Shown piece by piece: positions 17,646 to 26,762 of a DNA stretch of 64,000 nt. The stretch spans positions 3,410,001 to 3,474,000 of the forward strand of contig CP094668.1 in assembly GCA_022836915.1 (NCBI GenBank). The letters are read 5' to 3'. Below the pieces are notes generated by a model. That model was not told the DNA's origin. It did not search any database and was given only the letters and a program-made list of their open reading frames with translations. The translations under genes were made by a program, and so were the position numbers. This stretch comes from Paenibacillus sp. OVF10. GTDB lineage: Bacteria; Bacillota; Bacilli; Paenibacillales; Paenibacillaceae. The stretch's first letter is position 1; the number at the start of each line of letters is the position of its first letter.

Positions 17646-17873
17646 ACTTAAAACCTCCAATAAATGTATTTTATTCTCTATTATAGTAACAAGTAATATT
17701 TGAGTTGAAATGAGTCCGAGGTCGTTGTTTTTGTCGTGAAAAACATGAAATATATCTTGATCAGACCCTAATGGTGTCAAAATAAGTCATTTTCTGTTCG
17801 ATATGCATGCATAATTTCCCTGAAATAACAAACAATACGTTCAACTTCTCACAGGGAAAGGTAGTGCTTGAGC

Positions 17874-18549
17874 ATGTGCAACCGTTTTTCATTGGCAGCC
17901 GATTTGGACGAAGTCAGAGATCATTTCAAGATTCAGCGAGTGATGTATTATTACAAAAACCGATACAATATCAGCCCAACCCAGCATACGCCGATTATTT
18001 TACATCAGGATGGTGAGCGTGTATTGGATGAGTTCCGGTGGGGTTCATTCCATTCTGGGGTCGTGATGCCGTTAACGCAAATCTTATGACGGTGCATGAG
18101 AATCCTTCCTATTACAAACTGGTAGAGACCAAGCGCTGCGTCATTCCCTGCAATGGATTATATTACTGGCGGCAAGAGGGCAAAAAAGTTATGCAGTTCG
18201 TGTTGTCATGCCGGATCGTGGTCTCTTCGGTATTGCTGGGTTATACGAGGTGTGGAGAGATACACGGAAAGAGCCGCTTCGTACCTGCACGATGCTTATG
18301 ACAGGAGCGAATATGGTTACACGCGAGTTTGGCAGTAAAATGCCAGCGATCCTCTCTGAGGAAGAGATCAACACCTGGCTTGATCCGGCTAATACACGGG
18401 TGACTCAGTTGCTACCGTTATTAAAATCGTATAACAGTACAGAGATGAATCTGTATCCAGTCACCCCAATGGTCGCCAACGATGAACACGATTGTTACGA
18501 ATGCGTGGAAGAGATGGATCAGAAGCTGGCTTACGTTCGGAGTTTCTGA
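17874..18549 (+). CDS. Divergent SRAP (YedK/HMCES-like) protein, two frameshifts
   Basis: SRAP proteins form a covalent link to abasic sites in single-stranded DNA through Cys2. Here MCNRFS keeps Cys2, and RYNISPTQHTPII, RCVIPCNG, and GLFGIAGLYEVW follow family order. The frame breaks at GGGG 18040-18043 (a fifth G gives FRWGFIPFWGRDA) and A6 18182-18187 (a seventh A gives EGKKSYAVRVVMPDRG), for 225 residues. Odd: the family's YEW is YYW here, and the usual HxRMP is GSKMP, so the glutamate and histidine assigned to catalysis appear replaced. ATG 17874 was chosen so that Cys is residue 2. Confidence 0.8.
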
Positions 18550-18578
18550 ATATCCTTTGGATGATGTGAAGAAGATGA

Positions 18579-18616
18579 AGAGGGCTGAGAGTCTGGAGAC
18601 ACTCTGCTCTTTTTTC
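18579..18616 (+). terminator. Terminator after the SRAP gene
   Basis: An imperfect stem, AGAGGGCTGAGAGT with ACACTCTGCTCT, is followed by six T residues. Confidence 0.7.
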
Positions 18617-18634
18617 CTTTCAGAAAATGAAAAG

Positions 18635-18674
18635 TTGCAATTGCAGTGAAACGTAACTATAATCATTACAGTAA
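18635..18674 (+). promoter_or_regulatory. Promoter with an operator-like palindrome for the OYE gene
   Basis: TTGCAA (18635-18640), a 17-base spacer and TATAAT (18658-18663) form a near-consensus promoter. TAACTATAATCATTACAGTAA (18654-18674 region) is an imperfect 21-base palindrome covering the -10 box, which fits repression. The repressor is not identified. Confidence 0.6.
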
Positions 18675-18735
18675 GTGAACGCACATATCCATATATCTAT
18701 TAAAAGAGATATTTATAATCAGGAGGGAACCACGA

Positions 18736-19865
18736 ATGAATCCAAAGTTTAACCAGATGTTTGAACAAGTTTCACTGCCGACTGGTATTACACTGAAAAA
18801 CCGTATCGTGCTCGCTCCCATGACTCATATGTCCTCGAATGCTGATGGTACCATATCCGATGCAGAACTTGCTTATTATGCACGTCGCACCGGTGGTGCT
18901 GGCATGTCGCTTACGGCTGTAGGGCATGTAACAGAGCATGGCATTGGTTTCCCAGCTCAGTTTGGCGTATATGATGACCGCTTCATTCCTGGCCTGAAAC
19001 GATTGGCTGACACCATGAAACAACAAGGCTCGGTTGCCGTGTTGCAAATTTTCCATGCGGGCCGTCTGACACCTGAACAAGCTGTACCTGCGGGTCAAGT
19101 GGTTGCTCCTAGTGCGGTTGCAAGTGAACGTCCAGGATCTCCTGAACCTAGAGAATTGACGGATGCCGAGATTACTTCCATTATCAAAGATTTCGGGGAA
19201 GCGACACGTCGTGCCATTGAAGCCGGATTTGATGGTGTTGAGATTCACGGTGCTAATGGTTATCTGATCCAGCAATTCTTCTCCCTCATTCCAACCGACG
19301 AGAAGATCGTTGGGGCGGAAGTGTCGAGAAACGTCTGACATTCCCGCTTGCTGTAGTGGATGAGATTCAGAAAGTGGTTGCCGAACATACCAAACTGCCG
19401 TTCATCATTGGATACCGTTTCTCCCCGGAAGAACCGGAAACACCGGGACTCACAATGGAAGACACGTATGCACTGGTGGATGCATTGAAAGATAAAAATC
19501 TGGATTACCTGCACGTTTCCCTGAACGAATTCTGGTCCAAGCCAAGACGTGGCGAAGCAGATACACGTTCTAGAATGGAATTCATCTTGGATCGTGTGAA
19601 CGGCAAATTGCCTGTAATTGGCGTAGGTTCAATTCATACGGCTGATCAGGCTGCTGAGGCACTTCAAACGGGAGTACCACTACTTGCCATTGGACGTGAG
19701 TTGATTATTGAACCGGATTGGGTTGAGAAAATCGAGAGCGGACGTGAAGAAGACATCGAGACGATTCTGACCAAATCCGATCAGGAACGTCTGGTTATCC
19801 CTGACGGATTGTGGAATGCAATCATCCACACGCCAGGCTGGTTCCCTATGGCAGAAGATAAATAA
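18736..19865 (+). CDS. NADH:flavin oxidoreductase, Old Yellow Enzyme family, frameshifted
   Basis: FMN-dependent ene-reductase, a TIM barrel that reduces activated C=C bonds and detoxifies electrophiles. It has LKNRIVLAPMTHMS near the start, the FMN-site FHAGR, and GVEIHGANGYLIQQFFSP. The frame breaks in CCC at 19283-19285; a fourth C gives FFSPHSNRREDRWGGSVEKR, the conserved segment, for 376 residues. AGGAGGGA precedes ATG 18736. It has its own promoter with a palindrome over the -10 box. Closest to the YqiG/NamA-like bacterial OYEs, but I cannot assign the exact orthologue. Confidence 0.9.
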
Positions 19866-19886
19866 GATACACTTCAGAACTGGAAT

Positions 19887-19910
19887 GGAGGGGCGAAAGC
19901 TCCTCTTTTT
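19887..19910 (+). terminator. Terminator after the OYE gene
   Basis: GGAGGGGC GAAA GCTCCTC is a GNRA-looped hairpin followed by five T residues. Confidence 0.85.
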
Positions 19911-20000
19911 GCACATGGTCCAGATTCTTCTTGTCATCGCTCTGTGGTATGATGGATGAACAGGATCAACTGGATAATCAACGGTTTGGAGTGAAGGAAT

Positions 20001-20768
20001 ATGCTCGTAGCTGAACGGTATGAGAAAATAGTGGAATGGGTGGATACGCAAGGCAGCATGCGTGTGACCGAACTTAGTGAGCGCTGCGGGGTGACGGAAG
20101 AGACGATTCGTCGTGATCTGGACAAGCTCGAACAGGCGGGCAGGCTCAGAAGGTCCCATGGCGGGGCGGTCAGCGTAAAATACAAGGAAGAGTTACAGTC
20201 GGAGATTCCGTATCCGGAACGGGCTGTAGCCCATGCCGAAGAGAAGCGCAGAATTGCAAGCGAAGCGGTGAAAATGGTGGAATCTGGTGACCGAATCGCC
20301 CTGGATGCAAGTACAACCGCGTGGTATATGGCGGCAGGATTGCCGAACATTCCACTGACGGTACTAACCAATTCGATTAAAGTGGCCGCAGAGCTGAGTA
20401 ACAAGGAGCAGATTCGTGTAATTGCCACAGGTGGGCAATTGGCTTCGAAGTCACTGTCTTTTGTAGGACCGCTGGCGGAACGTTCGCTGGATGCTTATCA
20501 TGTGGACAAAGTGTTTCTGTCTTGCAAAGGAGTACATTTGACCAAAGGCATCAGTGAATCCAATGAATTACAGGCCTTGGTGAAGCAGAAAATGATCCAT
20601 ATTGCAGATGAGGTCATTTTACTTGCAGATTCCAGCAAATTTAACATACAGGCGTTTACCAGAGTTGCTGAGATGAGCAGTGTGGGCAAAGTGATTACAG
20701 ATCAGGGCGTAGATGAAGAGCACGTTAGCGCATTGATGGAGCAGAATATTACGTGTATACGTGTGTAA
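20001..20768 (+). CDS. DeoR-family transcriptional regulator
   Basis: 255 residues. The N-terminal winged helix has MRVTELSERCGVTEETIRRD and RRSHGGAV. The C-terminal DeoR sensor domain has ASTTAWYMAA, VLTNSIKVAAEL, TGGQLASKSLSFVGPLAE and VILLADSSKF, which normally bind a phosphorylated sugar. It is a close paralogue of the DeoR protein encoded at 30.9 kb, next to rhamnulokinase. Its stop overlaps the upstream codons of an OsmC-family gene, so the two may be co-transcribed. The regulated pathway is not evident; no sugar genes adjoin it. Confidence 0.88.
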   Translation: MLVAERYEKIVEWVDTQGSMRVTELSERCGVTEETIRRDLDKLEQAGRLRRSHGGAVSVKYKEELQSEIPYPERAVAHAEEKRRIASEAVKMVESGDRIALDASTTAWYMAAGLPNIPLTVLTNSIKVAAELSNKEQIRVIATGGQLASKSLSFVGPLAERSLDAYHVDKVFLSCKGVHLTKGISESNELQALVKQKMIHIADEVILLADSSKFNIQAFTRVAEMSSVGKVITDQGVDEEHVSALMEQNITCIRV

Positions 20769-20788
20769 ACAAGAAGGGAATGAATGTC

Positions 20789-21247
20789 ATGAAACATCCT
20801 TTTCATCTGAAAGCGGTATGGAATGGTGGGCGTAACAGTGAGGGAACAATCGATGCAGGTGGGTTAAAAACGGTCATATCGATTCCGCAGGAGATGGGCG
20901 GACCCGGTACGGGAACTAACCCGGACGAGATGCTGCTGGGTGCAGCCTCCACTTGTTACCTGATCACGCTGGCAGCGATGCTGGAGCGTTCGGATATTAC
21001 GCCAGATGAATTGACGCTTGAATCGGAAGCAACGGTAGATGTTACAAATAACGTATTTACGTACGAACGGATCGTACATAGACCCCGGATTGTACTCAGC
21101 CAAGATGCTTCAGAGGCGGATCTGACCAAGGCTGAGCGCTTGGCGCATAAGGCTGAATCCTCCTGTATGATCTCCCGAGCGGTGGCAGGTAATGTCCAGA
21201 TGGAGACACAGCCGGTCATTGTTACTACAGGAGCTAACGCGGTGTGA
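20789..21247 (+). CDS. OsmC/Ohr-family peroxiredoxin-like protein
   Basis: About 152 residues. The fold is recognisable from GTNPDEMLLGAASTCYLITL, with the first conserved Cys, and AERLAHKAESSCMISRAV, with the second. These two cysteines reduce organic hydroperoxides in the family, in the cytoplasm. ATG 20789 (MKHPFHL) matches the usual family start; earlier in-frame ATGs at 20753 and 20780 have poorly placed ribosome sites. It lies directly after the DeoR gene, and with the OYE gene upstream it adds to a local detoxification theme. Confidence 0.85.
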   Translation: MKHPFHLKAVWNGGRNSEGTIDAGGLKTVISIPQEMGGPGTGTNPDEMLLGAASTCYLITLAAMLERSDITPDELTLESEATVDVTNNVFTYERIVHRPRIVLSQDASEADLTKAERLAHKAESSCMISRAVAGNVQMETQPVIVTTGANAV

Positions 21248-21305
21248 TATACTGAAGAATAGACAATTCAAATTGTCATTTGTGTAAAATAAGGAGTAAT
21301 TCGGT

Positions 21306-21895
21306 ATGAACACACAGAAGCGCAAGACTAACCGCTGGGTACGTTTAACACGTGCTATGAAGCTGAATTTTCTCAAATTGTTACGTGCTCCCGGAGGTGC
21401 CCATAAAGTATCTACCGGATTTGCTATAGGGTTCGGACTGGAACTGATCGTGATCTCGACCGCTTCCTGATATATCTCGTATTTTATCCGATTGTGCGAC
21501 TGTCTGGGGGTTCGGTGCCAGCAGCGATTGTTGGTAATGTGATCGGGAAACTTACGTTTTTACCTATTATTCTGATGCCACTCGCCAAACAAATTGGCTC
21601 ATGGATATTGCCTGCTCACAGCATGGGACAGGGACTGGTACATGAGAGTGCATTCATGGAGCTGTTTCGCGGAAACTGGTCGGCCGTGAGTGAATTGTTG
21701 CTTGGTGGATTGGATATTCTGGCAGGCATGTCCGTATTTGGTGTCATTCTGGGTGTGGTTTCGTACTTTGTCGTAAAATTCTTCTACGTCAGAGCGCTCA
21801 ACCGGCGTTATGAACGCCGGCTGGAGAAACGCCGACAAGCGGATAGCGCTTCGGTATCACCTCCGGTATTAATCAGGAAGCCATCACAATCATAA
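21306..21895 (+). CDS. DUF2062 membrane protein, frameshifted
   Basis: Membrane protein of the DUF2062 family, function unknown. The first half reads KLLRAPGGAHKVSTGFAIGF and the second RLSGGSVPAAIVGNVIGKLT, with two or three hydrophobic helices and a basic C-terminus. The frame is lost between about 21450 and 21475; one extra C in the CC near 21469 gives VISTASLIYLVFYP, for 196 residues. ATG 21306 follows AAGGAG by ten bases. Its last 23 bases overlap the 3' end of the AEC-carrier gene on the other strand. Confidence 0.72.
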
Positions 21896-22802
21896 TGGGC
21901 AGCATCAACATGGATGCAGCTGTGGTCCACAGAATGCAGCGGGATACAAACTGCGGAGAAGCATTGAACTGTTCAGCCAAAATAACGGCGTTCACTGCGG
22001 TCGGCATCGATGCGAGGATCAGCAGCACACTGAACAACGTACCTTCGACCTGAAGCGCGGTCAGTATCAGCCAGGACAGGATCGGCGCAGCTGCGAGACG
22101 GACTACAAGCCCGGTCCAGAAAGCTCGGCGTACATTGGGCAACCAAGGTGCCGTTGCACCTTTTGGTCTGAGCATCTGTGCTCCCAGAATGGCGAGAACG
22201 ACAGGAGAGTAGCCCGCAGCCAGCATGGAAATCCCTCCATCCAGCGCTTCAGGCAGGCTCAGATTGGACGCACGCAGCGCAATGGCGATGCCAGCAGCAT
22301 AGATGGATGGCATGCGGAAAACGGACAGAATCGCATCTTTCACCGTGAATTCGGATCGCGCGGCAAAAAAGATACCTACCGTATTAACAATGATCATCTG
22401 TCCAATGACGTAGACGGAAGCCTTGTCCAGTCCAAGCTGACCAAAGGCAAGCAGTACAAGCGGGAGCCCGTAATTCACGCAGTTCGTAAACGTGGAGACG
22501 AGGGTGAGGCCCGCTTTTTCGCTTGCACCCAGACGGAAAACCCGGCTTAACAGCTCGGCGAGTGCCCACAGAGCAATCAGATTAATAATAGAGAACCAGA
22601 ACGTGCTGGTGACGTCCGTCCAGGTAATCTCTGCATGCAGCAATGTATTGAAGATGAGTGCAGGGCTCAAAATATAAAGGGAAAAGGTCGAGAGCGACCG
22701 GGTATCCCAATTTTTGAAGCGTTTTAACAGAATACCTCCAATCACGGGAAGTGATATCGGCAGGAACACATGGTATAAGGTGAGTAAAAATGAGTGAAGC
22801 AA
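21873..22802 (-). CDS. AEC-family (auxin efflux carrier-like) transporter
   Basis: 309 residues with about ten membrane helices in two inverted halves. PVIGGILLKRF at the N-terminus, the FTNCVNYGLPL segment in the middle and MPTAVNAVILAEQF near the C-terminus are characteristic of bacterial AEC permeases. Related proteins export or import organic acids such as malate; the substrate here is unknown. It is convergent with, and overlaps by 23 bases, the DUF2062 gene, and is divergent from the lactonase gene across a 214-base gap. Confidence 0.87.
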   Translation of the reverse strand: MLHSFLLTLYHVFLPISLPVIGGILLKRFKNWDTRSLSTFSLYILSPALIFNTLLHAEITWTDVTSTFWFSIINLIALWALAELLSRVFRLGASEKAGLTLVSTFTNCVNYGLPLVLLAFGQLGLDKASVYVIGQMIIVNTVGIFFAARSEFTVKDAILSVFRMPSIYAAGIAIALRASNLSLPEALDGGISMLAAGYSPVVLAILGAQMLRPKGATAPWLPNVRRAFWTGLVVRLAAAPILSWLILTALQVEGTLFSVLLILASMPTAVNAVILAEQFNASPQFVSRCILWTTAASMLMLPIMIVMAS

Positions 22803-23016
22803 TGCAATTCAGTCCCTTCTGGATGAAAAACCTATCTTATCATAGCAGAAGATGCATCTCATATGAATGGATTTCAGTATGATGATGTGTAGTAATCGCC
22901 TTGCTTAACTAAGGATTTCCCTGATGTGCAGCGACAGCGGATTGCTATTTTGATATGGCAGATTTATTATAGAAGAGGTGCAACAAGATTACATACACAT
23001 AGAGGAGGAAACTGTA

Positions 23017-24099
23017 ATGAGTGAATCAAAACGCTTGCTCGTACTGGCCGGCTCTTACGCCGAAGCGGAAAATGAGGGCATTTATGCATATGAATTGAAT
23101 GAGGATACAGGCAGCTTGTCCAAGCTTGACGGCATAGCGGGCGTGAAAAACCCAACGTTTGTCAACGTGGATGCTGAAGGAAACAAACTGTATGCGATTG
23201 GTGAAACAGCGTCAGCAGAAGGCAACAAAATGTCTGAAGCTGTAGCTCTGAGCATTGATCCTTCTACAGGAAAATTAACGTTGCTGAACCGGAATGACTC
23301 CATTTCAGCACCACCATGTCATATCCAGCGTGATCCTTCCGGCAAATACTTGATTCTCTCCAGCTACCACGGTGGTCTGGTAGGTCTGCAAGCCTTGACG
23401 GATAACGGTGAAGTTGGAGCGCTTCTGGACGAGAAGAAACATGAAGGACAAGGTGCGCATCCTGAGCGTCAGGACAAGCCACATGTTCACTCCGCATTCT
23501 TCAGCCCGGATGGTAAATACATGATGGTACAGGATCTGGGCGCAGATAACATCGCGATCTATTCCATTGATGCAGACAAAAATGAACTTGTGCTGCACAG
23601 TGAAACCAAAACACATCCGGGAGCTGGCCCACGTCACTTGGCGTTCCACCCGAATGGTCAATTCGCATATGTCATCAATGAAGTGGATTCTTCCATTACT
23701 TCGTTCAAATATGATGCAGCAGCGGGCACGTTGACTGAATTGTCTACAGTATCTACACTGCCTGATGGATATGATGGCAAAGAGAATACAACAGCTGAAA
23801 TCACTGTTTCCAATGATGGACGTTATGTATATGGTTCTAACCGTGGACATGACAGCATCGTTGTATTTGCAGTAGATGCAGACAAAGGTCACCTGACACT
23901 GGTTGAGCATGTATCTGCTGAAGGTGAGCACCCGCGTCACTTTGCTCTGACACCTAACGGCAAATTGCTGATCGCAGCTAACCGCGATACAAACAACCTC
24001 GTGACATTCACGGTAGATCAGGAGAGCGGACGTTTGAAATACACAGGTCACAGCACAGGTGTATCCAAGCCGGTATGCGTGAAACCAGTATATCTGTAA
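23017..24099 (+). CDS. Lactonase family protein (YkgB/6-phosphogluconolactonase-like beta-propeller)
   Basis: 360 residues of seven-bladed propeller repeats. Blade motifs such as FFSPDGKYMMVQDLGADNI, GPRHLAFHPNGQFAYVINE and HPRHFALTPNGKLLIAANRD are conserved in the Pgl/YkgB family, which hydrolyses 6-phosphogluconolactone in the oxidative pentose phosphate path. Start 23017 lies seven bases after GAGGAGG; the earlier ATG-equivalent at 22978 lacks a site. No signal peptide. It lies upstream of the ribulose monophosphate genes hxlAB, which would give a link through ribulose 5-phosphate, although a terminator and 370 bases separate them. Confidence 0.88.
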   Translation: MSESKRLLVLAGSYAEAENEGIYAYELNEDTGSLSKLDGIAGVKNPTFVNVDAEGNKLYAIGETASAEGNKMSEAVALSIDPSTGKLTLLNRNDSISAPPCHIQRDPSGKYLILSSYHGGLVGLQALTDNGEVGALLDEKKHEGQGAHPERQDKPHVHSAFFSPDGKYMMVQDLGADNIAIYSIDADKNELVLHSETKTHPGAGPRHLAFHPNGQFAYVINEVDSSITSFKYDAAAGTLTELSTVSTLPDGYDGKENTTAEITVSNDGRYVYGSNRGHDSIVVFAVDADKGHLTLVEHVSAEGEHPRHFALTPNGKLLIAANRDTNNLVTFTVDQESGRLKYTGHSTGVSKPVCVKPVYL

Positions 24100-24151
24100 A
24101 ATGATAAATTTCTAAACCAGCCCTGGCTGGATTGAAAATGATAACGATAAC

Positions 24152-24178
24152 GACCCTGCCATGTGGCGGGGTCTTTTT
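24152..24178 (+). terminator. Terminator after lactonase
   Basis: GACCCTGCC ATGT GGCGGGGTC followed by five T residues. The remaining 295 bases up to hxlA contain no gene. I see AAGTGCGTACTTC (a short palindrome near 24318) and a possible -10 TACAAT near 24351, which may be the hxlAB control region. Confidence 0.85.
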
Positions 24179-24473
24179 ATATTGAATATCTAATTGGATG
24201 ATTAGGCTGCTGCTCGGCTGTAAGCGGGCGGATTGGAATAGAGGATTAATTCTATATTTGATTCACCTAACAACCAACAATTATCAATAGTATCGCCCAA
24301 GTAACTACCCCACTTCAAAGTGCGTACTTCCTGAATGGATAGTCAGGGTCTACAATGAGTGAGTAGCCAAAACAAACACTGCATGCATCTGAACAGACAA
24401 ATTGGTGCAGGCTAAATATCTGATTATTATTTTTACAGGAACGAATCATACTTGAACAACAAAGGAGAAATAA

Positions 24474-25109
24474 ATGATGAAATTGCAATTGGCGCTTGAC
24501 TTGGTAAATATCCCTGAAGGTATCGCACTGGTTAAAGAGGTTGAACAATATATTGATATCGTTGAGATTGGTACTCCAATCGTTATTAATGAAGGTTTGC
24601 ACGCGGTAAAAGCGATGAAAGAAGCATTCCCTAATCTGCAAGTTCTTGCAGACCTTAAAATCATGGACGCTGGTGGTTATGAAATCATGAAAGCAGCTGA
24701 GGCTGGTGCGGATCTGATCACTGTGCTTGGGGCAACCAATGACAGTACGATCAAAGGTGCAGTAGCAGAAGCGAAAAAACAAAACAAACAAGTTCTTGTG
24801 GACATGATCAACGTGCCTAACCTTGAACAACGTGCTCGTGAGATTGATGCGCTTGGCGTAGATTACATCTGTGTACACACAGGTTATGACCTGCAAGCTG
24901 AAGGACAAAGCCCGTTCGAAGATCTGCAAACGATCAAAGCAGCTGTGAAAAATGCTAAAACTGCTGTTGCTGGTGGAATTAAGCTGGAAACATTGCCAGA
25001 AGTAATCAAAGCACAACCGGATCTGGTTATTGTAGGCGGCGGTATCACAGGACAAGCAGACAAAGCGGCAGTTGCAGCTGAAATGCAACGTCTCGTTAAA
25101 CAAGGGTAA
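24474..25109 (+). CDS. hxlA: 3-hexulose-6-phosphate synthase
   Basis: First enzyme of the ribulose monophosphate pathway: condenses formaldehyde with ribulose 5-phosphate. The 211-residue TIM barrel of the orotidine-decarboxylase superfamily has LQLALDLVN, VEIGTPIVINEG, LADLKIMDAGGYE (catalytic Asp-Lys-Asp set) and VAGGIKLETLPEV, then VGGGIT. AAGGAG lies eight bases before ATG 24474; a second ATG follows immediately. It is four bases from hxlB. Detoxification or assimilation of formaldehyde is the likely role, with an HxlR-type regulator gene downstream. Confidence 0.95.
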   Translation: MMKLQLALDLVNIPEGIALVKEVEQYIDIVEIGTPIVINEGLHAVKAMKEAFPNLQVLADLKIMDAGGYEIMKAAEAGADLITVLGATNDSTIKGAVAEAKKQNKQVLVDMINVPNLEQRAREIDALGVDYICVHTGYDLQAEGQSPFEDLQTIKAAVKNAKTAVAGGIKLETLPEVIKAQPDLVIVGGGITGQADKAAVAAEMQRLVKQG

Positions 25110-25113
25110 GCAG

Positions 25114-25677
25114 ATGAGCAAAACACAGTACGCAGCTGACATCTTGAAGGAGCTGGAACGTACGTTAAGCCAGATCGATGATGCAGAGATGCAAGCGATG
25201 GCTGAACACATTTTGGCTGCGGAACAGATTTTTGTAGCAGGAGCAGGCCGGTCAGGACTTATGGGAAAGGCTTTTGCCATGAGACTGATGCAGATGGGGC
25301 TTCGTGTATATGTGGTGGGCGAGACCGTAACACCTGGGATCAGCTCGAAGGATTTCCTCTTGCTGTGCTCTGGCTCAGGAGAGACAGGCAGTCTGGTAGC
25401 CATGGCTCAAAAGGCTAGTCAAGCTGGTGCACCTGTAGGTCTCATTACGATTAAGCCAGAGTCCACGATTGGGAAATTGGCGACTACGGTAGTGCGTCTC
25501 CCGGCTTCAGCCAAAGAGGACACAGCAACTTCCGGAGCGGCAGTAACCATTCAGCCGATGGGCTCGTTGTTTGAACAAGGACTGTTAATCGGTATGGATG
25601 CTCTCATCCTTACGATGATGGAAATGAAGGGGATGACCGGAGCGGATATGTTTGGCCGCCACGCGAACCTGGAATAG
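25114..25677 (+). CDS. hxlB: 6-phospho-3-hexuloisomerase
   Basis: 187-residue SIS-fold isomerase that turns 3-hexulose 6-phosphate into fructose 6-phosphate. It shows IFVAGAGRSGLMGKAFAMRL and LCSGSGETGSLV, the phosphosugar-binding loops, and the family ending MKGMTGADMFGRHANLE. Start 25114 was chosen because AAGGGTAAG precedes it and it sits four bases after the hxlA stop; the frame is open further upstream inside hxlA. The pair is translated from one message and ends at a terminator. Confidence 0.95.
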   Translation: MSKTQYAADILKELERTLSQIDDAEMQAMAEHILAAEQIFVAGAGRSGLMGKAFAMRLMQMGLRVYVVGETVTPGISSKDFLLLCSGSGETGSLVAMAQKASQAGAPVGLITIKPESTIGKLATTVVRLPASAKEDTATSGAAVTIQPMGSLFEQGLLIGMDALILTMMEMKGMTGADMFGRHANLE

Positions 25678-25687
25678 TGAATAGATG

Positions 25688-25728
25688 AAAGACCGGAATC
25701 CTTTGATTATGAAGGGTTCTGGTCTTTT
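25688..25728 (+). terminator. Terminator of the hxlAB operon
   Basis: AAAGACCGGAATCC pairs with GGGTTCTGGTCTTT, with one mismatch-like G-T, and is followed by T residues. Confidence 0.88.
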
Positions 25729-25942
25729 CTGCGATACATAGTCATTCATCTGTTAGGTTTTATCCGTGATTTACAGTTAAACTTTGCATCCCGACCAGGC
25801 TGTAGTAGAATTAATAGATAGCTGTATTGAATGAATGTACTTATTACATCATGCATGGAGCGGAAAGCTTACCTCGTGTGAAGTGTCCCCGTGATATGTG
25901 TAATATACGCGATATAAGATTGAAGATGAGGGGCTCGGAGCC

Positions 25943-26302
25943 ATGGCAGCCGAAGTCAAGGAACGGATTAATCTGAAAGAAATCAACTGTGAGAAGGAAT
26001 TGACCCTTGCGGTGATCGGTGGCAAATGGAAACTGATTATTTTGTGGCATTTGGGTCTGGAAGGTACCAAACGTTTCAGTGAGCTGAAACGCCTAATCCC
26101 TCATATTACCCAGAAGATGCTGACCAATCAGCTACGTGAGCTGGAGGAAGACAAGTTGATTGAGCGCAAGGTGTATGCAGAGGTACCTCCTCGGGTGGAG
26201 TATACGTTGACAGATCACGGTCAAAGCCTGATGCCCGTCCTGCACGCGATGTATAACTGGGGTAAAAATTACGGCGAAAATGTAATCTGGAAAGAAAGCT
26301 AA
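25943..26302 (+). CDS. HxlR-type (DUF24) transcriptional regulator
   Basis: 119 residues. The HxlR winged helix is clear: [25 protein letters not shown], then [17 protein letters not shown] and [16 protein letters not shown] single Cys lies in the N-terminal arm (KEINCEKEL), the position where B. subtilis HxlR and other DUF24 proteins sense formaldehyde or electrophiles. Because hxlAB is immediately upstream, it is the probable activator of that operon, although DUF24 proteins also control other detoxification genes. A terminator follows. Confidence 0.88.
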   Translation: MAAEVKERINLKEINCEKELTLAVIGGKWKLIILWHLGLEGTKRFSELKRLIPHITQKMLTNQLRELEEDKLIERKVYAEVPPRVEYTLTDHGQSLMPVLHAMYNWGKNYGENVIWKES

Positions 26303-26321
26303 ATAAGTTATATTCAGAATG

Positions 26322-26364
26322 ACCGCTAGGTAAATGGATTCTTCCATAAACCAGCGGTTTTTTA
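26322..26364 (+). terminator. Terminator after the HxlR-type gene
   Basis: ACCGCTAGG (26322-26330) pairs with CCAGCGGT (26351-26358), with an inner GGATTCTTCC hairpin, followed by six T residues. Confidence 0.8.
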
Positions 26365-26393
26365 GTTGCTTTCAAACCATGGTCACATGAGCA

Positions 26394-26486
26394 AAAGTTT
26401 ATACGAAACGGAGAGGACAGAAACAGCTTGAAGAAGCGAAGCTAAAAGCTTTCTGAAAGAAAGCTACATCGCAAGCACATACTGGC
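26394..26486. repeat. Copy B1, 5' part of the interspersed element
   Basis: Matches the left half of copy A: ACGAAACGGAGAGGACAGAAA, the GAAGAAGCGAAGC block and the AGCTTTC TGAAA GAAAGCT hairpin. The left terminus is degraded and the right half is missing. It sits immediately before the more complete copy B2. Confidence 0.65.
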
Positions 26487-26507
26487 CTTTATCTTAGATA
26501 CCCTTTT

Positions 26508-26698
26508 GTATAGATGGAACTAAACATTCACACGAGAACGTAGAGGACAGAAAGAACCTGAAGAAGCGGAGCGGTCGCCTTTATCACCGGATTTTCACCT
26601 TTGAAAAAGGGAATCAAAAAATCTGGGGATAAGAGCGATCGGAAGGTTGTTCTGTCATCGGAGTGGTAAGTGTGAATAATCTTTAGTCCAATCTATAC
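26508..26698. repeat. Copy B2 of the interspersed element with 8-bp perfect outer inverted ends
   Basis: GTATAGAT (26508-26515) is exactly inverted as ATCTATAC (26691-26698), and the inner ends continue GGAACTAAAC / CTTTAGTCC. Relative to copy A it lacks the AGCTTTC hairpin block of about 35 bp but keeps the long stem: TTATCACCGGATTTT opposite AAAATCTGGGGATAA. The C-to-T change leaves a G-T pair and one A-G mismatch, so the fold is mostly kept. No coding capacity. Confidence 0.72.
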
Positions 26699-26762
26699 TC
26701 CCTTGCACTGGAATATGATACGATGAGAGATATTGGAAATGCAAGGAGGATGACATATACAG

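Noticed and set aside
24139..24151. ATGATAACGATAAC as a Fur-like half site
   Set aside because: It has no inverted partner, lies within a terminator after the lactonase gene, and no iron gene follows.
24315..25403. A 362-codon minus-strand open frame
   Set aside because: It lies wholly antisense to hxlA/hxlB, has no recognisable domain and no ribosome site.
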